Source: Verrucomicrobiota bacterium
Lineage (GTDB): Bacteria; Verrucomicrobiota; Kiritimatiellia; Kiritimatiellales; Tichowtungiaceae
Assembly (NCBI GenBank): GCA_020853375.1
Contig: JADYZA010000024.1
Coordinates: 1-9,724, forward strand
Reading direction: 5' to 3'
DNA length: 9,724 nucleotides
Within the stretch, counting starts at the first letter, position 1. Every line of letters starts with the position of its first letter. Below are positions 3,983-9,724 of this stretch, piece after piece. The translations under genes were made by a program, and so were the position numbers. Below the pieces are notes generated by a model. That model made no database searches. It worked only from the letters and a program-made list of their open reading frames with translations, and was not told the origin of the DNA.

Positions 3983-6426
3983 CTTCTTCCGCCTCCTCCA
4001 TTAGAAAGAGCGCCATCACTCTGGACGGACGCCTTGATGAGGAAATCTGGGGCAAAGCGACCGTGTTTGATTCATTTGTGGTGAACGGTAGCGTGGGCGG
4101 TGCGCCTTCCAAGGTGCGGACGAAGGGCATGATCGCCTACGACAACGAGTTTATCTATGCGGCGTTTGTCTGTGACGAGCCGGACATGGCATCGTTAAAG
4201 AAAAATGCGTCCGAAAACGGCATGGCGGTTTATCGGGATGACTGCGTCGAGCTGATGCTGGATAGCGATAACAACCGCGGCGATTATTACCACATCCTCT
4301 GCAATCCGCTGGGAAGCTACGGCGTGACCTTCCAAACTCAGGCTGGAATGGTCGGGTCGGTCGTGCCGGTATTCCGCTGTCTGACCGGGGCTGAAATCGG
4401 AAAAGATAAATGGACTGTTGAAATGGCGATTCCGTTTTCATCCATCACTCTCGACCAGGTGAAAAACACGGTCGCAGTCAATATGACCCGCACAAGACGC
4501 ACTAATCTGACCAAAGTCGAAGAGAGTTCCATCTGCAAAGACGGCGCGTTTCACAAACCTGTTTTGTTTAGCCAGATGGAGCTGACCGGTGCCGATCTCA
4601 GCCCTTATGCGCTGGAAGTCAAGTATCCGTCTGTTGGCGACGTCGGCTTCAAGGGCAAGGCGATTCAGGCTGTGGTGAAAACCTCCGTCAAAAATCCGAC
4701 GGCAAAAAGCAGGAAACTATCCATCATGGTTGCCGAAGATAAGGCCGGGAGCATCGCATCCTTTGAGCTGACGATGGCGCCGAATGAGGAAAAGGAAATC
4801 TCCGCGAATTTGCCGATAGAAAAAAGCGGTGTTTTCAATGTAACGTACAACATCAAAGAAGGCGGTAAGCTGGTTTTTGACTCCACCTATTCTGTCAAAA
4901 TAGAGGATGTCAGCCCGTTGTCCGTTGAAATCACCAAGCCGTTCTTCCGGAACACCATCTTTGCCACCCAGAAGGCGGACGAAATAGCCGGAACAACCAC
5001 TCTGAGACTTAGCCCGGCCGAGTTTGCCGGAAGCACCGCAGAGGTTTCCTTCAACGACAAGGACGGGAAATCTACCGCCTCCGCAAAGAGTCCGTTAACT
5101 TCTGCTGTCCAGAAGTTTTCCATTCCGCTTCCGGCCAATCTGCCCGCCGGGACCTACACCTTGGTAGCGAAGGTCGTAAAAGACGGAAAATCCTTGGCGG
5201 AACAGAAAACACCGATTCTTATCGCTACGCCAGCCAAAGGGTCAGAAGTCCGTCTTGCCCAGATATCGGATGACGTTGTGATGGTCATTGGTGGCAAACC
5301 GACCTTCCCGATCTGGTGGTGGGGTGGATCTTCTTATGACGAGATGGCCAAAACTGGCGGCGACGGAGTCATCATCCAAGTTACTTCCTCGGCAGGAGTT
5401 GCCGAACTCGACAAACTCCAACAGGCCAAGCAGTACGGAATTGTTTCCTTTAGCACCAGCTCGAACGCGAAGAAGCTTTTCCAGGATCAAAGCACCCTGT
5501 CCAAAGAGTCCAAAGAATATCTTGTCGCCATGGTGAATCTGGTGAAAGACCACCCCGCGTTGCTCTGCTATTATCTGAACGATGAACCGGAAGTCCGGGC
5601 GATCGATACCAGACTGCTCGAGGAGGCTTGTAAGCTGATCCGCGAGATAGACCCCAACCATCCCGTTGCGATCTGTAACGACACCGTCGAAGGCATCCAT
5701 AACTATAAGAATGCGCAGGAAGTCTTTATACCGGATCCTTATGTCTGTCCGCGGACAGACGGGACTCTGACCAAACCCCTGACCTATATTGCCACGTTCA
5801 TGGACAATGCGATGCGGGCCGGAGAAGGAAAGAAGCTGGTCGGGAATACCCCCCAGATTTTCAATTACGGCGACTTCACCCAACTGAACGGCCGCGCCCC
5901 GACGTTTGTGGAAAACCGCTGCGCGATGTATCTGGCCATCATTCACGGCGCCAGAGCGTTCAGCCTGTTTAAATATGGCGATTCAAGCTGGGCACAGGGC
6001 GATGCGGTCGCGAAGAGAGGCGGAGTTTACTATCCAGACTTGCGCGTTGGCATGCCGCCCCTTATCAAAGAAATCAAAGCGCTGGCTGAACCTCTCTTAA
6101 CAGGGAAAACTCTGCCGGCCAAAGCATCCGATGCGAACATTCATCTCCTGCTGAAAAAGCTGGGCAACGACTATACTCTCTTCGCCTGCAATGTGACGGA
6201 TAAACCCGTTTCCGCAGTGATCGATGTTCTTCCGGAAATGACGGAACTCTCCGTCGTTTCCGAAGGTCGGAAAATCAAGGCGGCGGGCGGAAAACTGACG
6301 GATGAGTTCAAGCCATACGACACGCACATCTACACGACCGGCTCCGCCGTCAGCGGGACGACAATCGAACAGATCAAAGCGGACATCCTCAAAGCGGGCG
6401 GCGTCTTCGAATTCAGCTACAAATAA
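3256..6426 (+). CDS. Secreted multidomain protein: LamG, CBM9-like, beta-sandwich, TIM-barrel glycosidase-like
   Basis: A 1056-residue exported protein. In order: signal peptide (1-25); LamG domain (26-240); a CBM9-like sugar-binding region (250-445; ITLDGRLDEEIWGKA, MIAYDNEFIYAAFVCDEP, RDDCVELML, WTVEMAIPF); beta-sandwich region (460-660); a TIM-barrel-like region (665-950; VMVIGGKPTFPIWWWG, DHPALLCYYLNDEPE at 765-779, FIPDPYVCP, GARAFSLFKYGD); and a C-terminal beta region with 'NVTDKPV'. NDEPE places Glu777 where clan GH-A enzymes keep their acid/base glutamate. No obvious second glutamate follows the strand LVGNTPQIFNYG (861-872), so activity is uncertain. The reading frame stays open back to 2971, but I start at 3256: it has AGGAG at 3243-3247, begins the signal peptide and matches the duplicate gene's start. 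It probably binds and acts on an extracellular polysaccharide; the substrate and GH family are unrecognised. Confidence 0.85.
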   Translation: MFTRYPKKLFAFTLALFAATMLSAAELKFYAPFDEGEGSVTQDKAGQLEGKVAGAVWVDGKAGKALQFDGKDKADGVTAANVVFGIKGADNFLHNFGGGAFSVTAWIKPDSTKPYTKGNEILNTGSDKGPGWRFYYFWRSLYFRSGDGTAFWEAVSNPANDKINNDEWNHVAVTRNAAGIETLYINGKKAAETSALENITKGAAGRLTIGAYGGGAAYGFKGIIDEVKIYSGELTAEEIYKETSSASSIRKSAITLDGRLDEEIWGKATVFDSFVVNGSVGGAPSKVRTKGMIAYDNEFIYAAFVCDEPDMASLKKNASENGMAVYRDDCVELMLDSDNNRGDYYHILCNPLGSYGVTFQTQAGMVGSVVPVFRCLTGAEIGKDKWTVEMAIPFSSITLDQVKNTVAVNMTRTRRTNLTKVEESSICKDGAFHKPVLFSQMELTGADLSPYALEVKYPSVGDVGFKGKAIQAVVKTSVKNPTAKSRKLSIMVAEDKAGSIASFELTMAPNEEKEISANLPIEKSGVFNVTYNIKEGGKLVFDSTYSVKIEDVSPLSVEITKPFFRNTIFATQKADEIAGTTTLRLSPAEFAGSTAEVSFNDKDGKSTASAKSPLTSAVQKFSIPLPANLPAGTYTLVAKVVKDGKSLAEQKTPILIATPAKGSEVRLAQISDDVVMVIGGKPTFPIWWWGGSSYDEMAKTGGDGVIIQVTSSAGVAELDKLQQAKQYGIVSFSTSSNAKKLFQDQSTLSKESKEYLVAMVNLVKDHPALLCYYLNDEPEVRAIDTRLLEEACKLIREIDPNHPVAICNDTVEGIHNYKNAQEVFIPDPYVCPRTDGTLTKPLTYIATFMDNAMRAGEGKKLVGNTPQIFNYGDFTQLNGRAPTFVENRCAMYLAIIHGARAFSLFKYGDSSWAQGDAVAKRGGVYYPDLRVGMPPLIKEIKALAEPLLTGKTLPAKASDANIHLLLKKLGNDYTLFACNVTDKPVSAVIDVLPEMTELSVVSEGRKIKAAGGKLTDEFKPYDTHIYTTGSAVSGTTIEQIKADILKAGGVFEFSYK

Positions 6427-6613
6427 TTCGAAGTAGAGAATCGGAGCCGCATTAAATATTGGTTTTCCGGCTTCGCGGGCGGGGGTTTCTTCGTATGGAA
6501 GTTTCCCCTTGCTTATTTTGGCACCAAACGGTTACAAATTAGTAATAATGCGGGAGCGAGGGAGGCTGGTGACAGGGGCTTCCTATTACAAACACTAGAA
6601 AAGGAGAAACGGG

Positions 6614-7288
6614 ATGAATATGAAAAAGTCAGCACTTCTAATCGTCGGCGGTTTATTTGCGGTGTCAGCTCAAGCTGCCTCCATCAATGAGAATTTTGAC
6701 TCATATGCGCTGGGCGAATATGACCACGCATTGACCAATGCGGCCTCCATCGGGGCCTCAAGCTGGGTTACAAGCACGGTCACGGATATCGTGGATGCTA
6801 AGTTCGGCGATGCGGGAAACCATGCCTTGCATATCGGCGAGAAGCTGAAAAAAGGACCGAATGGCGTGGTTTTTGCCGGCGATGCAATTTCCGGAGCCGG
6901 ACGTTTCAGTGCAAAATTTAATTACCAATACAGCACCTTTATTCTTGGGCTTCAGCAGGGAACCTCGGGCGTTGGTCCGTGGATTCAGGCTGAAATCTAC
7001 GACGGAAAGCCCACGCTGACCTATTACGTGAACGGAACCGGTTCCGTTAAATTCGACAATCCGATGTCTCTGAATAAAAACCATGAGCTGGTCGTTGATT
7101 TCAATACGGACACGGACACGTTCACCGGAACATTGAACGGCGAGCCGTTGACGTCTGGCGGCGGAAAGGTAACGACCTTTGCGTTTAGAGCGAGTGCAAG
7201 TAGCATCAATTCGGTGTACGTCGGAATTAAGACGGAACGCGAAGCTTGGGTTGATGACATCAAGATGGATGCTGTGGCGGCCCAGTAA
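6614..7288 (+). CDS. Secreted beta-sandwich protein without sorting signal
   Basis: A 224-residue exported protein of unrecognised family. Residues 1-21 are a clean signal peptide (NMKKSALLIVGGLFAVSAQA, cut before ASINENFDSY). The remainder looks like a concanavalin/LamG-like jelly-roll: an opening 'ENFDSYALGEYD', strands such as FSAKFNYQYSTFILGLQ and LVVDFNTDTDTFTGTLNG, and a closing AWVDDIKMDAVAAQ. This layout parallels the PEP-CTERM protein at 1355-2143, whose closing strand FLLDDVQL is followed by the sorting signal; here the protein simply stops. GGAG (6603-6606) is 7 bases before the ATG. The 187 bases after the large upstream gene show no clear terminator. A weak promoter guess is TTGGCA (6518-6523) with AATAAT (6544-6549), at a long 20-base spacing. 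Read-through from upstream and an own promoter are both possible. It may bind glycan; this is inference. Confidence 0.82.
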   Translation: MNMKKSALLIVGGLFAVSAQAASINENFDSYALGEYDHALTNAASIGASSWVTSTVTDIVDAKFGDAGNHALHIGEKLKKGPNGVVFAGDAISGAGRFSAKFNYQYSTFILGLQQGTSGVGPWIQAEIYDGKPTLTYYVNGTGSVKFDNPMSLNKNHELVVDFNTDTDTFTGTLNGEPLTSGGGKVTTFAFRASASSINSVYVGIKTEREAWVDDIKMDAVAAQ

Positions 7289-7313
7289 TCTGTCGCGCAG
7301 AATTCAGAAGACG

Positions 7314-7340
7314 AAAGCCCCGGAATTCCGGGGCTTTTTT
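7314..7340 (+). terminator. Intrinsic terminator after the secreted-protein cluster
   Basis: AAAGCCCCGGAA pairs with TTCCGGGGCTTT (7314-7337), a perfect 24-base palindrome followed by more T (run at 7335-7340). It lies 25 bases past the stop of the 224-residue protein and could also stop leftward transcription from the tRNA side. The stem matches the terminator at 1305-1334. Confidence 0.92.
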
Positions 7341-7371
7341 GTTGGGCAATAGGCTTCTTTTAGAGTTTAGG

Positions 7372-7447
<76 letters not shown>

Positions 7448-7464
7448 GTCAAAAGAAGGCGGGC

Positions 7465-7493
7465 AATGTACGTTCCTCTCTTTGGTAACGCAA
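7465..7493 (-). promoter_or_regulatory. Candidate promoter for tRNA-Lys
   Basis: On the minus strand, TTGCGT (7488-7493), exactly 17 bases, then TACATT (7465-7470). The -10 ends 17 bases before the mature tRNA 5' end, leaving room for a short leader. This suggests the tRNA is not only read through from the upstream small gene. Confidence 0.5.
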
Positions 7494-7522
7494 CAAAAAA
7501 GCTGGTTCGCGAGAGTTTTCGA

Positions 7523-7837
7523 TTAGCGGCGATGGTGCCGACCGGAAGAGTGCCCGCGCCGCCGCTGGCGATGCTGTTTCTGGCTGTTGCCGTGTTTCCA
7601 TAGGTGCGGATACCACCAGCGGCTTGTGCCGCTCAGTAGAATAAAAAAAGACAGCAGCAAGGTGATGATCAGCGAAAGTTTTGTCCGGCTTTGCGCCGCC
7701 AGATCACCCTCATTCGCATTGAGAAAGAACGAGAGCGTCAGTAGGGATCCCGTGATTAGCACAAGACCCAGCAGCAGAAGGATAGGCCCTGGGATGCGCA
7801 GACTGAAATTCGGCACTCCTCCGTGTTGCGGCAGCAT
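7523..7837 (-). CDS. Small two-helix membrane protein of unknown function
   Basis: A 104-residue protein that I do not recognise. Two strongly hydrophobic segments (about 18-39, PGPILLLLGLVLITGSLLTL, and 54-70, LSLIITLLLSFFILLSG) are joined by a short acidic/polar loop (NANEGDLAAQSRTK). After SRWWYPHLW comes a 24-residue tail (81-104) dominated by Lys, Arg, His and Gln that ends GRHHRR. A helical hairpin with both ends in the cytoplasm fits the positive tail. GGGAG on the minus strand lies 7 bases before the ATG at 7837. It sits between tRNA-Leu and tRNA-Lys on the same strand, about 60 bases after the former. The basic, histidine-rich tail might bind nucleic acid, ribosome or metal; nothing here decides which. 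It is real by ribosome binding site, hydrophobic pattern and non-overlap with other genes. Confidence 0.72.
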   Translation of the reverse strand: MLPQHGGVPNFSLRIPGPILLLLGLVLITGSLLTLSFFLNANEGDLAAQSRTKLSLIITLLLSFFILLSGTSRWWYPHLWKHGNSQKQHRQRRRGHSSGRHHRR

Positions 7838-7897
7838 GCAAATCTCCCTTTTCTATTTCATTGCGAATCAATTCACTGAGAGCGAACCGATAAAAAA

Positions 7898-7979
7898 TGG
7901 GCAAGGCGGGACTCGAACCCGCATGCCGTGAGGCACAAGATCCTAAATCTTGCGTGTATACCAATTTCACCACATGCCC
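7898..7979 (-). tRNA. tRNA-Leu (anticodon UAG)
   Basis: An 82-base class II tRNA on the minus strand. The acceptor is GGGCATG/CTTGCCC, the D region GTGAAATTGGTATAC, and the anticodon stem CAAGA/TCTTG with loop TTTAGGA (anticodon TAG, reads CUA). A long variable arm TGCCTCACGGCA and T arm GCGGGTTCGAGTCCCGC follow. The discriminator is A. CCA is not encoded; T6 follows directly, so CCA must be added post-transcriptionally. The acceptor pair 6-67 is T-T, a mismatch. Confidence 0.93.
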
Positions 7980-7994
7980 GGCAACGGCACATAG

Positions 7995-8021
7995 AGAATA
8001 CAAAAACCTTCGCACACTCAA
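7995..8021 (-). promoter_or_regulatory. Candidate promoter for tRNA-Leu
   Basis: On the minus strand, TTGAGT (8016-8021) and TATTCT (7995-8000) are separated by 15 bases, a short spacer. The -10 ends 15 bases before the mature tRNA. A weak call from pattern and position only. Confidence 0.35.
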
Positions 8022-8044
8022 GGGTTTAATTGCGTAACGGAAGA

Positions 8045-8056
8045 AAACACGTGTTT
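8045..8056. other. Short perfect palindrome after trmJ
   Basis: AAACACGTGTTT is a 12-base perfect palindrome starting 9 bases beyond the trmJ stop codon, followed on the minus strand by TCTTCC. It could be a weak hairpin or a protein site. It lacks the GC content and T-run of a convincing terminator. Confidence 0.4.
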
Positions 8057-8064
8057 GGCTGGGC

Positions 8065-8820
8065 TCAAACTTGAGAGAACCCTTCGCGTTCCTTCATCGA
8101 CGCCGCCCAGCGCGACTGCTTGGCAAGGCCGAGCAGAATTTTCACGTCATTGTCGGTGAGCTTTCCTCGGCTGAAAATGCGGCGCAGGCCCAGCATCATA
8201 TGGTCGAGCTTTTCCGGCTCGCAGAAGCCGGTTTCAAGCATCAGAGCGCTCCACGCGGCATAAAGCCGTTCGCGCATGGCGCCGTCGGCTTCCGGCGAAC
8301 ATTCCGCCGGCGCTTCATAAGACGGGTTGTTTGCCAGCAGGAAAATTTCATAACAGCAGACCATGACGGAGTGCGAGAGATTGAGCGAGCGGTAGAGTTC
8401 GCTGGATGGGATGTTGATAATGTGGGTGCAGACGGCGAGCTCGTTATTGAAAAGACCTTTATCCTCGCGTCCGAAAACCAGCGCGGTTTTATGGTGCGCG
8501 GCGGAGTCGAGAAGTACCGGAGCGATTTCGCGCGGCAGAAAGGCGTGGTCGCGGTAGAAGCCGGTTCGCGCGCTGGTTCCGGCGACGACGGTGCAGTCGG
8601 CCACCGCTTCTTCCAGTGTTTGGAAAATTTGAATTCCGTTCAGCATTTCTTCCGCATGGAATGCCAGCTTGCGGGCTTCTTCCATATCGAACTGTTCGGG
8701 TCGCCCGATCAGCGCGAGATCTGTGACGCCCATGTTCATCATGGCGCGGCAGACCGAGCCGATGTTGCCCCCGTATTTCGGTTCGACGAGTACGATGCGG
8801 ATGTTTTCGAGTGGATTCAT
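8065..8820 (-). CDS. trmJ: TrmJ-type tRNA (cytidine/uridine-2'-O-)-methyltransferase
   Basis: A 251-residue cytoplasmic SPOUT (TrmH-superfamily) methyltransferase, close to the usual TrmJ length of about 245. Visible motifs: motif 1 NIGSVCRAMMNMG (19-31), motif 2 ALVFGREDKGLFNNEL (113-128), and the knot motif 3 IPSSELYRSLNLSHSVMVCC (137-156). The C-terminal helical extension (about 180-245) is typical of TrmJ/LasT rather than TrmL. Family knowledge: the dimer uses S-adenosylmethionine to methylate the 2'-OH of nucleotide 32 in the anticodon loop of several tRNAs. The start at 8820 has no clear ribosome binding site upstream (GGCGGCTGATTT), unlike the secreted-protein genes. It lies upstream of tRNA-Leu on the same strand (85 bases) and divergent from the HAD-UbiA gene (107 bases). 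A related LasT-like methyltransferase is the main alternative. Confidence 0.88.
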   Translation of the reverse strand: MNPLENIRIVLVEPKYGGNIGSVCRAMMNMGVTDLALIGRPEQFDMEEARKLAFHAEEMLNGIQIFQTLEEAVADCTVVAGTSARTGFYRDHAFLPREIAPVLLDSAAHHKTALVFGREDKGLFNNELAVCTHIINIPSSELYRSLNLSHSVMVCCYEIFLLANNPSYEAPAECSPEADGAMRERLYAAWSALMLETGFCEPEKLDHMMLGLRRIFSRGKLTDNDVKILLGLAKQSRWAASMKEREGFSQV

Positions 8821-8927
8821 AAATCAGCCGCCGATTGAACAGATCAGGGCGCACAACTGCAATGCAAAAGAACACCGGTACAAAACGGGGTTGAACTCGC
8901 AACCGAACTTCTGAATACTCCCGCGCA

Positions 8928-9724
8928 ATGGCTGAAGCATCCAAACCCGCATCGCGACCTCTCTGTGTCGATCTCGACGGAACACTGGTGAAGACCGACA
9001 CCTTTGCACAGGCGCTCATGTTACTGATCCGTACACGACCCTTCGCCCTGTTTTCTATTCCGCGCTGGGCCGCCAACGGACTGGCTGCGTTCAAACGGCG
9101 CATTGCGCAGGAAATTCAGCTCGATCCCGTCGCGCTTCCTTACCATCTTGATCTGCTCGGATTTCTGAAAAGCGAACACGAGAAGGGCAGAACGCTGATT
9201 CTGGCAACGGCATCGGATGCAATTCCGGCGGGCGCGATTGCCGCGCATCTTGGAATTTTCTCTGATGTTCTGGCCAGCGACGGAGACGTCAATTTAAAAT
9301 CCGACCGCAAGCGCGACGCGTTGGTCGCCCGCTTCGGCGAAAAAGGTTTTGATTATGCAGGCAACGCCACGGACGATCTCGCGGTCTGGGAATCCGCCGC
9401 TGGAATCATCGCTGTTAATCCATGCCGGGCGGTTCGGCGGGCGCTGAAAAACCGTCCGGTTCATATTTTCGAAGATCGTCCGGCGATGCTGAAAGTCTGG
9501 CTGAAGGCTCTACGCGTTCATCAGTGGGTCAAAAACATTCTGGTTTTTCTACCGATGCTACTGGCGCATGAACTGACGACGCCCGCGCTGTATGTCAAAG
9601 CGGTGTTGGCCTTTTTCGCCTTCAGCTTTCTAGCCTCAGCCATCTACGTCGTCAACGACCTGATGGATCTGCACGCGGATCAACATCATCCGCGCAAACA
9701 ACGCCGTCCATTCGCGGCGGGCAA
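8928..9724 (+). CDS. HAD-phosphatase/UbiA prenyltransferase fusion, N-terminal part
   Basis: The first 265 codons are present; the gene runs off the right edge. Residues 10-180 form a HAD-like domain: LCVDLDGTL (12-20, nucleophile Asp15 and Asp17), LILATAS (90-96, motif II Thr94), and YAGNATDDLAVW (143-154, motif IV acids Asp149/Asp150). A linker with LKALRVHQWVKN (192-203) leads into UbiA: a hydrophobic segment (223-242) and the prenyl-diphosphate/Mg site NDLMDLHAD (243-251), then HPRKQRRP. That last signature matches the decaprenyl-phosphate phosphoribosyltransferase-like branch of UbiA, which handles polyprenyl phosphates in envelope glycan synthesis; HAD-UbiA fusions of this type are known. 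A stop codon at 8892-8894 in the same frame makes the ATG at 8928 the first possible methionine. No clear ribosome binding site is seen. The lipid and sugar substrates cannot be fixed from this part. Confidence 0.86.
   Translation, partial: MAEASKPASRPLCVDLDGTLVKTDTFAQALMLLIRTRPFALFSIPRWAANGLAAFKRRIAQEIQLDPVALPYHLDLLGFLKSEHEKGRTLILATASDAIPAGAIAAHLGIFSDVLASDGDVNLKSDRKRDALVARFGEKGFDYAGNATDDLAVWESAAGIIAVNPCRAVRRALKNRPVHIFEDRPAMLKVWLKALRVHQWVKNILVFLPMLLAHELTTPALYVKAVLAFFAFSFLASAIYVVNDLMDLHADQHHPRKQRRPFAAG

Noticed and set aside
7710..8021. A 103-codon minus-strand open frame running through tRNA-Leu.
   Set aside because: Its peptide includes the familiar false translation of a tRNA gene and it overlaps the better-supported small membrane protein in another frame.
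8064..8075. CTCAAACTTGAG at the end of trmJ, resembling the operator motif at 90-103 and 167-180.
   Set aside because: It is two bases shorter in the centre, so the half-sites are on a different helical phase, and it lies at a gene end. Probably chance.
8071..8838. A 255-codon open frame on the plus strand opposite trmJ.
   Set aside because: It lies antisense to nearly the whole of trmJ, whose SPOUT motifs are unmistakable, and its translation shows no family features. High GC explains the open shadow frame.

Overview
The window looks like a chromosomal segment of a Gram-negative PVC-superphylum bacterium, most likely Kiritimatiellota or Lentisphaerota. The clues are a PEP-CTERM sorting signal, several secreted LamG-type beta-sandwich proteins, and a long secreted polypeptide combining LamG, CBM9-like and TIM-barrel regions. 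This placement is inferred from protein style; no phylogenetic marker was tested.

Left part (1-1014): the first 27 codons of a LacI-family repressor, reading leftwards, lie divergent to a short-chain dehydrogenase. The dehydrogenase closely resembles the SDR-type D-mannonate oxidoreductases (fructuronate reductases) of hexuronate catabolism. Two copies of the same 14-bp operator-like palindrome lie between them, one against each gene start. This reads as a self-regulated sugar-acid module.

Intergenic block (1015-1354): no gene, but five small hairpins with different stems, a shared GTAG-like lead and a TCCY loop. Two of them sit inside a larger inverted repeat. A strong palindromic terminator follows. 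Next comes a leftward PEP-CTERM protein (1355-2143), then a gene-free stretch (2144-2461) with a 14-C homopolymer and a plausible rightward promoter.

Centre (2462-7340): three co-directional genes for secreted proteins. The first is a free-standing LamG protein. The second is a 1056-residue LamG/CBM9-like/TIM-barrel protein whose N-terminal quarter is a tandem duplicate of the first. The third is a 224-residue secreted beta-sandwich protein, followed by a terminator with the same stem sequence as the one at 1305-1334. They probably act outside the cytoplasm on a polysaccharide; the SDR could then process a released uronic acid, but that link is inference.

Right part (7372-9724): housekeeping genes. 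Leftward are tRNA-Leu(UAG), a small two-helix membrane protein, tRNA-Lys(CUU) and trmJ (tRNA position-32 2'-O-methyltransferase). Divergent from trmJ is the start of a HAD-UbiA fusion prenyltransferase that runs off the window.
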